A DNA stretch of 43,416 nucleotides. It comes from Alphaproteobacteria bacterium. GTDB taxonomy: Bacteria > Pseudomonadota > Alphaproteobacteria > Caulobacterales > Aquidulcibacteraceae. Every line of letters begins with the position of its first letter. Position 1 is the first letter of the stretch. This document shows positions 22,344 through 30,740 of this stretch, piece by piece. The notes below the pieces were generated by a model. The model had not been told where the DNA came from, ran no database searches, and worked only from the letters and a program-made list of their open reading frames with translations. The position numbers and the translations under genes were made by a program. Location: the NCBI GenBank assembly GCA_016124255.1, contig WGOB01000045.1:1-43416 (forward strand), given 5' to 3'.

Positions 22344-23261
22344 ATGCGCATCGCCTTCATGGGCTCGCCCGCGTTCGGGCTGCCGACGCTGGACGCGCTG
22401 GTCGCGGACGGGCACGAGATCGCGTGCGTCTACACGCAGGCGCCGAAACCGTCCGGACGCGGACGGAAAGAGCGCAAGACGCCGATCCATGAGTACGCAG
22501 ACGCGCGCGGGTTTGCGGTGCGCACGCCGCGATCGCTGAAGAAGGCCGAGGCTCAGGAGGCGTTCGCGGCGCTCAAGCTCGATTGCGCGGTCGTTGTGGC
22601 GTATGGGCTCATCCTGCCGAGAACGGTGCTCGCGGCGCCGCGGCTCGGGTGCGTCAATCTCCACGCGTCGCTATTGCCGCGCTGGCGGGGGGCGGCGCCG
22701 ATCCAGCGCGCGATCATGGCGGGGGACCGCGTCACCGGCGTGCAGGCGATGCGGATGGAAGAAGGGCTCGACACGGGCCCGATCTATGCTTCGGCCGAAA
22801 CGCCGATCGAGGGGGACGACACCTTCGCCAGCGTCCATGACCGCCTTGCCGCGCTCGGCGCGCCGCTGATGGCGGAGACGCTGCGCCGCCTCGCGCGCGG
22901 GGAGGCGTCGGCGACGCCGCAGGCCGAAGACGGCGTCGTCTATGCGCACAAGCTCGCGCCGGAGGATGCGCGGATCGATTGGCGCGCGCCTGCGCGTTCA
23001 GTCGATTGCCAGATCCGCGGCCTGTCGCCTGCGCCTGGCGCGTGGTTCCAGATGCCTGACGGGGCGCGCGCCAAGGCGCTCTTCTCGCGCGTCGGCCTGG
23101 GCGAGGGCGCGCCGGGAGAAACGCTCGACGACGCGTTGCTCATCGCCTGCGGCGTGGGGGCGGTGCGTCTCTTGCGGCTGCAACGCGAAGGCCGCGCGGC
23201 CATGGCCGCGGAGGATTTTCTGCGCGGCGCGCCGATCGCGGCGGGCGCGAGGTTCAGCTGA
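22344..23261 (+). CDS. fmt: Methionyl-tRNA formyltransferase
   Basis: A 305-residue enzyme that formylates Met-tRNAfMet with 10-formyl-tetrahydrofolate. The formyltransferase domain has Asn105, His107 and the SLLP motif (109-112) in CVNLHASLLPRWRGAAPIQ, with Asp143 (GLDTGP) as the remaining catalytic residue; the C-terminal OB-like tRNA-binding domain follows from about residue 205. A GAGGGA ribosome site is 6 nt before the ATG. It lies 31 bp after the CADD-like gene, probably on the same transcript. Confidence 0.95.
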   Translation: MRIAFMGSPAFGLPTLDALVADGHEIACVYTQAPKPSGRGRKERKTPIHEYADARGFAVRTPRSLKKAEAQEAFAALKLDCAVVVAYGLILPRTVLAAPRLGCVNLHASLLPRWRGAAPIQRAIMAGDRVTGVQAMRMEEGLDTGPIYASAETPIEGDDTFASVHDRLAALGAPLMAETLRRLARGEASATPQAEDGVVYAHKLAPEDARIDWRAPARSVDCQIRGLSPAPGAWFQMPDGARAKALFSRVGLGEGAPGETLDDALLIACGVGAVRLLRLQREGRAAMAAEDFLRGAPIAAGARFS

Positions 23262-23323
23262 CGCGTGGATTTCGCAGCGCGTCTTCACTAACTTGCCGCG
23301 GCCAAGCGCCGAGGGAGGAGTGC

Positions 23324-23908
23324 ATGCGCGTGCGCGTGCTGATTGCGGCTTTCGTGTTGTCCATGTCGCCGGCTGCGTGCGACCGCGCGACGGAGAGCGC
23401 GGCCACGAGCGCGGAAGCGCCGATGATGGACGCGCCAGTCCCGGACGCCGAGCCGGGGCGGGCTTATCGCGCCGTGTCCGATTCCGCGCGCTCGGTCACG
23501 GGGCGGCTGACGATCACGCTGACCACGCGCATGCCCGATCCGGCGAGCGATCGCCGCGAGCCCGTGGACTACATGTCGCTGCGGGCGGAGACAGGGCTGA
23601 CGGCGGAGGGCGTGCTCTCGGGGGCGGTGTCGCCGGGAACCTCGCTCAGCGGCCAGACCATCCGCGCACTGATGGATCTCGACGTGCGGGCGCCGTCGCT
23701 GTCGCTCTACAGGGTCGAAAGCCAGAACGCGCCGCGCGGGGGACGCGCGCTGTGCGAGGACGGCGAGGCGCAATACATCCTGGTCTGGGAATCCTTCGGC
23801 CCCGGCGAGCAGCAGCTGCGCGTACTGCCCGTGGCCGGGGGCGCGCCAGGGGCGGCTGAGGCGCGCGCGTGCGCCGTCTACGCCTATTCGCGCGATCAGG
23901 GCGCGTGA
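23324..23908 (+). CDS. Hypothetical lipoprotein
   Basis: A 194-residue secreted protein with a lipoprotein signal (VLIAAFVLSMSPAAC), a low-complexity Ala/Pro/Asp linker to about residue 45, and a globular part containing two more cysteines (RALCEDG and ARACAVYAY). I do not recognise it. GGGAGGAG lies 5 nt before the ATG. It sits between fmt and truA in the same direction, where no lipoprotein is usually found, so a functional link is doubtful. Confidence 0.7.
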   Translation: MRVRVLIAAFVLSMSPAACDRATESAATSAEAPMMDAPVPDAEPGRAYRAVSDSARSVTGRLTITLTTRMPDPASDRREPVDYMSLRAETGLTAEGVLSGAVSPGTSLSGQTIRALMDLDVRAPSLSLYRVESQNAPRGGRALCEDGEAQYILVWESFGPGEQQLRVLPVAGGAPGAAEARACAVYAYSRDQGA

Positions 23909-23974
23909 GCGAGAGGCTTTTGCGGCCCGCTCACGCGGTCTCCACTTGAGCGGAAATTGCTTTAGAAGGCGCGC

Positions 23975-24712
23975 GTGCGCTGGAAACTGACGATCGAGTA
24001 TGACGGCGGCCCGTTTCAGGGGTGGCAGCGTTTGGCGGATGGGCCGAGCGTGCAGGGGGCGCTGGAGGACGCGGTGTTCGCGTTCTCCGGCGAGCGCTGC
24101 GAATGCATCGGCGCGGGGCGCACGGATTCAGGCGTGCACGCGCTGGGGCAGGCGGCGCATCTCGATCTTGAGAAGGCGATGGCGCCGCAGCGCCTTGCCG
24201 ATGCGCTCAACGCGCATTTGCGACCCGCGCCGATTGCGGTGCTGAGCGCCGAACCGGCGCCGGGCGATTTTCACGCGCGCTTCTCGGCGGTGAAGCGGGT
24301 CTATCTCTATCGGATCGTCAATCGCCGCGCGGACCTGACCTTGGATCGGGGCCGCGCGTGGCGCGTGGGGCAGGGCCTCGACGCCGACGCGATGAGCGAG
24401 GGCGGGCGGCGGCTCATCGGCATGCACGACTTCACGACGTTCCGGGATTCGCAATGCCAGGCGCTTTCGCCGGTGAAGACGCTCGATCGCTGCGACGTGA
24501 TGCGCATCCGCGACGAGATCCAGGTGTGGTGCGAAGCGCGCAGCTTTCTGCATCGGCAAGTGCGCTCGATGGTGGGGTCGCTTGTCGAGGTCGGCCTGGG
24601 CAAATGGACGCCAGGCGATCTCGCGGATACGCTGGCGGCGAAGGACCGCGCGCGGTGCGGGCCGGTGGCGCCGGCCGATGGGCTCTATCTTGTGCGCGTG
24701 GGCTACGCATAG
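23975..24712 (+). CDS. truA: tRNA pseudouridine(38-40) synthase
   Basis: A 245-residue TruA, which converts uridines 38-40 of the tRNA anticodon arm to pseudouridine. The catalytic Asp51 is in [11 protein letters not shown], preceded by [13 protein letters not shown] and followed by the C-terminal motif [12 protein letters not shown]. It begins with GTG, supported by AGAAGG about 5 nt upstream. Its 3' end overlaps the convergent aminotransferase gene by 10 bp, the last codons of both genes sharing the TAYGCATAG-like sequence. Confidence 0.95.
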   Translation: MRWKLTIEYDGGPFQGWQRLADGPSVQGALEDAVFAFSGERCECIGAGRTDSGVHALGQAAHLDLEKAMAPQRLADALNAHLRPAPIAVLSAEPAPGDFHARFSAVKRVYLYRIVNRRADLTLDRGRAWRVGQGLDADAMSEGGRRLIGMHDFTTFRDSQCQALSPVKTLDRCDVMRIRDEIQVWCEARSFLHRQVRSMVGSLVEVGLGKWTPGDLADTLAAKDRARCGPVAPADGLYLVRVGYA

Positions 24713-25860
24713 GCGCGGCGTGCGGCGGCGAGGCGCTCGACGCCGCGGTCGAGCGTATCGTCGCGCTTGGCGAAGCAGAGGCGCAGCATCTGCGCGGGCG
24801 GCGCGCTCGCATAGAATGGCGTGAGCGGGATCGAGGCGACGCCGTGCTCGTTTACGGCGCGCAACGCGAAATCCTCAGCCGCGAGCGCGACGCCGGAAGC
24901 GGCGAGATCGATATTGAGAAAATACGTGCCGGCGCAGGGAAGAATTGCGAAGCCCTCATGGCGAAGCGCCTGGGCCATCCGATCGCGCGAACGCTGAAAT
25001 CCGGCGCGCATCGCTGCAAAGTAGTCGTCGCCTTTGGCGAGGCCGTAGGCGGCGCCGAACTGCAGGTTGGGCGGCGTGGTGAAGGTCAGGAATTGATGGG
25101 CCTTCGCGACAATGTCGGTCAGGGCCGGTGCGGCGCAGATGAAGCCGACTTTCCAGCCCGTCATCGAGAACATCTTGCCGGCCGAGCCGATCTTGATCGC
25201 GCGTTCGCGCATGCCGGGGATGTTCAGGATCGAGACGTGCGCTGCGCCGTCGAACGTCACGTGCTCCCAGACTTCGTCGGAGATCGCGATCACGCCGCGG
25301 GCGATGCATTCCTCCGCAACCATCTCCAGGTCTTCGCGGACGAGGAGGCTGGCGCTCGGGTTCACCGGAGAATTGAGCACGATGGCGCGGGTCTTTTCGG
25401 TGAAGGCGGCGGCGAGCGCATCGCGGGGGATGCGCCAATCCGGCGGCGCGAGGCGCACATACCGCGCGACGCCGCCGGCGCGTTCGACGAGCGGGCGATA
25501 GGCGTCGTACATCGGCTCGACGAGGACCGCCTCTTCGCCGGGATTGAGGACGGCGAGGATCGCCGCGGCGATCGCCTCGGTGGCGCCGGAGGTGATCGTG
25601 ACTTCCCTCGTCCAGTCAAGATCGACGCCCTGGACGCGCTTGTAGTGCGCGGCGACCGCTTCGCGCAGCGCGGGGAGGCCCATCATCGGGGGGTATTGAT
25701 TGGAGTGATCGAGGGTTGCGCGCGCGACGGCTTCCTTGAGATCGGAGGGGCCGTCCTCTTCCGGAAAACCCTGGCCCAGATTGACGGCGCCGCGTTCGCG
25801 CGCAAGCCCGCTCATGACGTCGAAGATCGTTCGCGGCATGCCGGCGTAGAGCCGGTTCAC
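24703..25860 (-). CDS. PLP-dependent aminotransferase (class I/II), candidate DapC
   Basis: A 385-residue fold-type I aminotransferase of the kynurenine/methionine aminotransferase (YbdL-like) subgroup. Asn163/Asn167 (NSPVNPS), Asp195 (SDEVWEH) and the PLP lysine Lys229 ([14 protein letters not shown]) are present. It starts with a 4-bp overlap on dapE, and is the last gene of argB-DUF1036-HAD-dapD-dapE. The succinylase lysine pathway needs an N-succinyl-diaminopimelate aminotransferase between DapD and DapE; this gene is a good candidate for that step, though other alphaproteobacteria often use ArgD. The assignment is inference from position. Confidence 0.85.
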   Translation of the reverse strand: MNRLYAGMPRTIFDVMSGLARERGAVNLGQGFPEEDGPSDLKEAVARATLDHSNQYPPMMGLPALREAVAAHYKRVQGVDLDWTREVTITSGATEAIAAAILAVLNPGEEAVLVEPMYDAYRPLVERAGGVARYVRLAPPDWRIPRDALAAAFTEKTRAIVLNSPVNPSASLLVREDLEMVAEECIARGVIAISDEVWEHVTFDGAAHVSILNIPGMRERAIKIGSAGKMFSMTGWKVGFICAAPALTDIVAKAHQFLTFTTPPNLQFGAAYGLAKGDDYFAAMRAGFQRSRDRMAQALRHEGFAILPCAGTYFLNIDLAASGVALAAEDFALRAVNEHGVASIPLTPFYASAPPAQMLRLCFAKRDDTLDRGVERLAAARRAYA

Positions 25861-26999
25861 GCGAAATAGTCCTGCAGGACGCGGGCGTAGATGCGCGCGA
25901 GCGTGCGCACCTCATCGGCGGGCACGCGTTCGTCGACCTTGTGGGCGGTGGCGTTGGAAAGGCCAAGCTCCGCACACGGACAATAGTCCTTGATGTAGCG
26001 CGCGTCGGAGGTGCCGCCTGAGGTAGAGAGCTGGGCGGGATAACCGGTGACGGATTCGGCTGCGCCCGCGACGAGGCGGATGAAGCGCTCCGGCTCGGTG
26101 TAGAACGCGCGGCCGGTGACGGCGATCCGGGATTCAATGTGAACGCCATGCTGTGCGGCTACGGCGGCGGCTTCCTCTTCGATCCAACGTTTCAGGTCCT
26201 GCCCGTCATGGGCGGTGTTGAAGCGGATGTTGAGCTTCGCGCTCGCGCGCGCGGGAATGACGTTGTGCGGCGCGTTGCCGACATCGATGGTCGTCACTTC
26301 GAGGTTCGAGGGCTGGAAGCCGGGCGCGCCGTGGTCCAACTGGCGGCCGCGCAGGACGCCGAGGAGATCAAGCAACGCCCCGACAGGGTTCTTGGAGTCC
26401 GCGGGATAGGCGACGTGGCCCTGGACGCCCTCGACAGTGATGACAGCGTTGAGGCTGCCGCGGCGACCGTTCTTCAGGGTGTCGGCGACGCGGCTGACCG
26501 CGGTCGGCTCGCCGACGAGGCAGTGGTCGAAGCGCTCGCCCTGGGCGGCGAGCGCGGCCAGCACCTTCACCGTGCCGTCGATCGCTGGGCCCTCCTCGTC
26601 GCCGGTGATCAGCAGCGAGATCGCGCCGTTGGGCGCTCCGTGTACGGAGAGATGGGTTTCGATCGCGGCGACCATTGCGGCGATCGCTGCCTTCATATCG
26701 GCGGCGCCGCGGCCCATGAGCATGCCGTTGCGCAGCTCGGCCGCGAAGGGATCGACGGTCCAGGCTGCGGCGTCGCCGACGGGCACGACATCGGTGTGGC
26801 CGGCGAACAGGAGATGGGGACGTCCTGTTCCCAGCTTCGCAAAGAGGTTGTCGACCTCGCCGAAGCGGCGCCGCGCGACAACGAAGCCGAGACGCTCCAA
26901 CGCGGCGGCGAGCACGTCCTGCGCGCCGGCGTCCGCCGGCGTGACGCTGGCGCAGCGCATCAGCGCCTGGGCGAGGGGGATGGGATCGACCGCTTCCAT
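25857..26999 (-). CDS. dapE: Succinyl-diaminopimelate desuccinylase
   Basis: A 380-residue M20-type dizinc hydrolase that removes succinate from N-succinyl-LL-diaminopimelate (lysine and cell-wall synthesis). Metal ligands: His68, Asp70 (FAGHTDVVP), Asp101 (MGRGAADMK), Glu135/Glu136 (GDEEGP), and the C-terminal SGGTSDARYI and NATAHKVDE motifs, which separate DapE from ArgE. Its start lies 2 bp after the dapD stop, and its end overlaps the aminotransferase by 4 bp. Confidence 0.95.
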   Translation of the reverse strand: MEAVDPIPLAQALMRCASVTPADAGAQDVLAAALERLGFVVARRRFGEVDNLFAKLGTGRPHLLFAGHTDVVPVGDAAAWTVDPFAAELRNGMLMGRGAADMKAAIAAMVAAIETHLSVHGAPNGAISLLITGDEEGPAIDGTVKVLAALAAQGERFDHCLVGEPTAVSRVADTLKNGRRGSLNAVITVEGVQGHVAYPADSKNPVGALLDLLGVLRGRQLDHGAPGFQPSNLEVTTIDVGNAPHNVIPARASAKLNIRFNTAHDGQDLKRWIEEEAAAVAAQHGVHIESRIAVTGRAFYTEPERFIRLVAGAAESVTGYPAQLSTSGGTSDARYIKDYCPCAELGLSNATAHKVDERVPADEVRTLARIYARVLQDYFA

Positions 27000-27001
27000 G
27001 G

Positions 27002-27829
27002 TCAGTCACGCAGGAGGTCGTTGATGCTGGTCTTGGACCGGGTCTGCGCGTCGACGCGCTTGACGATGACGGCGCAAGCCAGCGAGGGCCCGCCTTTCGG
27101 ATCAGGCAGCGCGCCGGGCACCACCACGGCGTAGGGCGGCACCTCGCCGCGCGTCGTCTCGCCGGTCGTGCGATCGACGATCTTGGTCGATGCGGAGATG
27201 AAGACGCCCATCGCCAGCACTGCGCCCTGACGTATGATCACGCCCTCGGCGACCTCGCTGCGGGCGCCGATGAAGCAATCGTCCTCGACAATGGTGGGAT
27301 TGGCCTGCAGCGGCTCCAGCACGCCGCCGATGCCGGCGCCGCCGGAGATGTGCACGCGCTTGCCGATCTGCGCGCACGAGCCGACCGTCGCCCAGGTGTC
27401 GACCATGGCGGCTTCATCGACGAACGCGCCGATGTTCACGAAGGACGGCATCAGGACGACGTTCCTGGCGATGTGTGCGCCGCGCCGGACGATCGCGCCG
27501 GGGACAGCGCGGAAGCCGGCGGCCGCGAATGCGTTGTCGCGCCAGCCGTCGAACTTGGAGGGGACTTTGTCCCACCAGAACCCGCCGTCCGCGCCGCCGG
27601 GCATCAGCCGGTTGGGGGAAAGGCGAAAAGAGAGCAGCACGGCCTTCTTGAGCCATTGGCGCGTCGTCCAGGCGCCGTCAGCGCCGCGCGCGGCGACGCG
27701 GGCCTCGCCGCGGTCGAGCATGCCGATCGCGGCTTCGACAGCCTCCGGAATTTCGCCCTTGCTGTGCGGCGCGAGCGTTTCGCGCGTTTCCCACGCGGCG
27801 TCGATCACGGTTTCCAATTGCTGCGTCAC
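27002..27829 (-). CDS. dapD: Tetrahydrodipicolinate N-succinyltransferase
   Basis: A 275-residue DapD with a left-handed beta-helix of hexapeptide repeats ([19 protein letters not shown] through [17 protein letters not shown]), the N-terminal helical domain, and the C-terminal [28 protein letters not shown] segment. It transfers succinyl from succinyl-CoA to tetrahydrodipicolinate. A GTG start at 27829 is chosen because GAAGGAA lies 5 nt upstream and because the family starts about here; an in-frame extension to 27982 is not plausible. Confidence 0.93.
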   Translation of the reverse strand: MTQQLETVIDAAWETRETLAPHSKGEIPEAVEAAIGMLDRGEARVAARGADGAWTTRQWLKKAVLLSFRLSPNRLMPGGADGGFWWDKVPSKFDGWRDNAFAAAGFRAVPGAIVRRGAHIARNVVLMPSFVNIGAFVDEAAMVDTWATVGSCAQIGKRVHISGGAGIGGVLEPLQANPTIVEDDCFIGARSEVAEGVIIRQGAVLAMGVFISASTKIVDRTTGETTRGEVPPYAVVVPGALPDPKGGPSLACAVIVKRVDAQTRSKTSINDLLRD

Positions 27830-27903
27830 GTCGGTTCCTTCTCCGTCGGTCCCGCATCGCGCGTTTTTCGGCGTCGTGCAATGACGACGCGGGCCGCCCA
27901 GGA

Positions 27904-28551
27904 TCACAGGCTGCGCAGGAACGCTTTGAGGCAATCGCTGGCGTGGTGAATGTGCTCTTCCAGGGTCTGGTCCGCGGTCCACTCGGGATCGATCAGCACC
28001 GTCCTGAAACCGAGCGTGTGGGCGGTCTCCAGATTGCGGGCGCTGTCCTCAAACAGAACCGTGCGCGCGGGATCGATGCGATGGCGGGCGATCAGAGCGT
28101 CGAAGGCGCCGCGCTGCGGTTTCGGCACGAAGCCTGCGGCCTCGATGTCGAAGAGATCGTGAAACAGCCCGCCAAGACCGAGGCGCGCGGTGATGCGTTC
28201 GGCGTAGGCGCGCGCGCCGTTGGTGAAGACCAGGCGAGGCCCTTCCAGACGTGCGATCAGATCGGCGAGTTCGGGATCGGGATCGACGACGGAGAGATCG
28301 ACATCGTGCACGTAGTCGAGGAAGTCGCGCCCATCGACGCCGTGATGCTTCATCAGCCCCGAGAGCGTTGCGCCGTAGCGTTCGAAATAGGCTTCGCGCA
28401 GGTCGAGCGCGGTGTCGGCGTCCACGTCGGCGATGCGCGCGATGTAGTCGGTCATGCGCGCGCCGATGTGATCGTAGATCGTGGCGCCTGTCGGATAGAG
28501 CGTGTTATCGAGATCGAACACCCACGCATCGACGTCGCGGCGGGGGATCAT
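27904..28551 (-). CDS. HAD-family pyrimidine 5'-nucleotidase
   Basis: A 215-residue HAD phosphatase. Motif [10 protein letters not shown] (Asp13, Asp15), motif [13 protein letters not shown], motif III Lys in [10 protein letters not shown], and motif [14 protein letters not shown] are all present. The sequence and length match the pyrimidine 5'-nucleotidase (SDT1/PHM8-like) type that neighbours argB and dapD in many alphaproteobacteria. Its start is 2 bp from the upstream DUF1036 gene and a 74-bp gap separates it from dapD. Confidence 0.9.
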   Translation of the reverse strand: MIPRRDVDAWVFDLDNTLYPTGATIYDHIGARMTDYIARIADVDADTALDLREAYFERYGATLSGLMKHHGVDGRDFLDYVHDVDLSVVDPDPELADLIARLEGPRLVFTNGARAYAERITARLGLGGLFHDLFDIEAAGFVPKPQRGAFDALIARHRIDPARTVLFEDSARNLETAHTLGFRTVLIDPEWTADQTLEEHIHHASDCLKAFLRSL

Positions 28552-28552
28552 G

Positions 28553-29716
28553 CTACTCGCCCGCAGGCGGCGCCGCAGCCGGGGCGCGTGGCGAGCGCGG
28601 CTGCACGACTTCAGCAGGATCGCCGCTGACGCGGGCGGATTCGAGCCGCTGCTGCGCCTGGCCGGCGCGGAGGAAGTCGCGGTTCAAAAACTCGACCACG
28701 AGGCCTTGGCGTCCGCCGGTCGGCATCGGCGCGTAGAGCGCGGTCTCGTAATAGCGGTCGCCGCAATTCTCGCGCCCGAGGATCGCGAAGCGCGCGGGGC
28801 TGGTGCAGAACGGAACACCCGGGGCGGAGAGATGGCGATCGCCGTCGGGGGTCTCCAGCACGGCGTAGACGTAATAGCTGTCCTGGTTCAGCGATTCATC
28901 GATGGTGCGCGCGCAGCCGCCGGGACCGAGCGGCCACCAGCCGCGGCTTTCCCAGCCTTCGCTGCGCCGGCGCGCGACCGCGGTCCAGACGCGGCCGGTG
29001 GTGCGGTTGCAGAGGGTGAGGCCGAGCTGATCGGCGCGGCGGCGCGCGGCGATCTCAAGAGCGTCGATCATCTGCTCTTCGGTCGCGCCGCCGCCGAGGC
29101 GGGCCGCGGCGCGGAATTGCCGGCGCGCTTCGGCCATCAGCCTGAGATCGATCGCGCCGCGGGCGTTGCGGGTTTCGTAGCCTGCGTCGTTGAGCAGGCG
29201 CTGCAGACCGAAGGCGCGGGCGCGCGAAAGCGTGAAGAGTTCCGGCTCGGCGAAGCTGGTGCGCCAATTGTCGCGACGGTTGATCTGGACACGGCGGAAG
29301 CCGCGCTCTTCCAGCGCCCATTGTTCGCAGCGGGCCGGATTCTCCACGGCGAAGGACGCCGATGGATCGACGCACAAAGTTTCTTCGCCGCCCCATTGCT
29401 GGCGCCCGCCGCGATGGGCGGCTGAGGTGCGCGCGTAGAGGAAATGGGCGCCGCGCGCGAGGGGCGCGGCCACCGCAAGGCGGCATTCGCCGGGCCTCAG
29501 CCGCACCCAGCCCTGAACCACGTTGGCGCGGCCTTCGGGGCGCGCGGTGGCGGCTTCGAGCACGAAGCTGGTCTCGTTGCAGAGCGTCCAGCCGTTGGCG
29601 CGGCGCCGCGTTTGCGCATCAGACGGCGCGCTGAGCGCGACCACGGCGACAATCGCTGCGAGCGCGGCGGCGGCGAGCCCGGCGATCAGCTTCGGTCTAG
29701 CGGATAAGCGTGCCAG
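28553..29716 (-). CDS. Exported protein with two DUF1036 domains, probable CTG start
   Basis: A 387-residue protein if the CTG at 29716 is used. Two copies of DUF1036 are visible, each starting with a Cys-containing strand: [14 protein letters not shown] and [16 protein letters not shown], each with a later G-W and C motif ([15 protein letters not shown]). A helical segment lies between them. The next in-frame start, GTG at 29644, would lose part of a perfect signal peptide ([20 protein letters not shown]...APSDAQ). The CTG has GGAG 7 nt upstream. The gene overlaps the 3' end of argB by 20 bp, so coupling may aid the weak start. The tail is Pro/Ala rich. Function unknown. Confidence 0.75.
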   Translation of the reverse strand: MARLSARPKLIAGLAAAALAAIVAVVALSAPSDAQTRRRANGWTLCNETSFVLEAATARPEGRANVVQGWVRLRPGECRLAVAAPLARGAHFLYARTSAAHRGGRQQWGGEETLCVDPSASFAVENPARCEQWALEERGFRRVQINRRDNWRTSFAEPELFTLSRARAFGLQRLLNDAGYETRNARGAIDLRLMAEARRQFRAAARLGGGATEEQMIDALEIAARRRADQLGLTLCNRTTGRVWTAVARRRSEGWESRGWWPLGPGGCARTIDESLNQDSYYVYAVLETPDGDRHLSAPGVPFCTSPARFAILGRENCGDRYYETALYAPMPTGGRQGLVVEFLNRDFLRAGQAQQRLESARVSGDPAEVVQPRSPRAPAAAPPAGE

Positions 29717-30623
29717 CGCCGTGCTCCGTGAACAATTCCATCAACAGGGCGTGGGGCTGCGTGCCGTTGAGGATCACCGCCGATTCCACGCCGGCATCGA
29801 GCGCCGCGATGCAGGTCTCCAGCTTCGGGATCATGCCGCCGGAGGCGACGCCCGATGCGATGAGGCTGCGCGCGTCGTCCCGGGTCATTTCGCGGATCAG
29901 TGTCTTTTTTTCGTCCAGCACGCCGTCCACGTCGGTGAGGAGCAGGAACCGCTTGGCGGCCAGGGCGCCGGCGATGGCGCCGGCGGCGGTGTCGGCGTTG
30001 ATGTTGTAGGTGGCGCCGTCCTCGGCGACGCCGATCGGCGCGATGACGGGGATATAGTCGTCTTCCGCGGCGATGAGCGCCTTGATCAGCGTGGGGTCGA
30101 CGCTCCTGGGTTCGCCGACGAAACCGAGATCGACAACCTGTTCGATCCTGCTGTCTGGATCCTTCCGCGTGCGACGGGCTTTCTCCACCGTGATCAGCCG
30201 CGCGTCCTTGCCGGAGAGCCCCACCCCGCGCACTTCGGCTTCGGCGCCGGCGACGGTGATGAGATGCGACAGCTCTTTGTTGACGCTACCGGAGAGCACC
30301 ATCTCGGCGATCTCCATCGTGGCGGCGTCGGTGACGCGCAGGCCATCGACGAACGCGGACGCGACGCCGGCGCGATCGAGCATACGCGAAATCTGGGGAC
30401 CGCCGCCGTGAACGACGACGGGATGGATGCCGACGAGCTTCAGCAGCACGACGTCGGCGGCGAAGCGGGCGCCGGTCTCGGTGTCGCCCATGGCGTTGCC
30501 GCCGTACTTCACCACGATCGTCTCGCGGTCATAGATCTGGATGTAGGGCAGCGCCTCCGCCAGCGTCTTGGCGGTGGCGAAGCCGTTCTCGAAGGCGGCG
30601 GCGCGGTCGATGGGCTTAGGCAT
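29697..30623 (-). CDS. argB: Acetylglutamate kinase
   Basis: A 308-residue amino-acid kinase-family enzyme, second step of arginine synthesis (N-acetylglutamate phosphorylation). The N-terminal [19 protein letters not shown], the substrate segment [17 protein letters not shown], the ATP region [10 protein letters not shown] and [15 protein letters not shown] are present. The N-terminal helix suggests the arginine-regulated hexameric type. A 117-bp gap lies upstream, containing the terminator of the - strand S9 peptidase gene. It leads the argB-DUF1036-HAD-dapD-dapE run. Confidence 0.95.
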   Translation of the reverse strand: MPKPIDRAAAFENGFATAKTLAEALPYIQIYDRETIVVKYGGNAMGDTETGARFAADVVLLKLVGIHPVVVHGGGPQISRMLDRAGVASAFVDGLRVTDAATMEIAEMVLSGSVNKELSHLITVAGAEAEVRGVGLSGKDARLITVEKARRTRKDPDSRIEQVVDLGFVGEPRSVDPTLIKALIAAEDDYIPVIAPIGVAEDGATYNINADTAAGAIAGALAAKRFLLLTDVDGVLDEKKTLIREMTRDDARSLIASGVASGGMIPKLETCIAALDAGVESAVILNGTQPHALLMELFTEHGAGTLIR

Positions 30624-30683
30624 GGCGCAGGACGCGTCGGTTTAGGGCCAACGGGGCCGCCCGCAAAGCGGGAAGCGGCAAAA

Positions 30684-30722
30684 AGATGGGCCCGCCCCGC
30701 GCGGCGGGACGGGCCCTTATTT
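30684..30722 (-). terminator. Terminator of S9 peptidase gene
   Basis: A 13-bp stem (GGGCCCGCCCCGC with its complement, one mismatch, 3-nt loop, 30688-30716) is flanked by AAAAAG on its left and TTATTT on its right. On the - strand this gives a stem followed by ATCTTTTT, directly after the peptidase stop and before argB. Confidence 0.8.
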
Positions 30723-30740
30723 CTCAGCGCAGCGGCGCGC

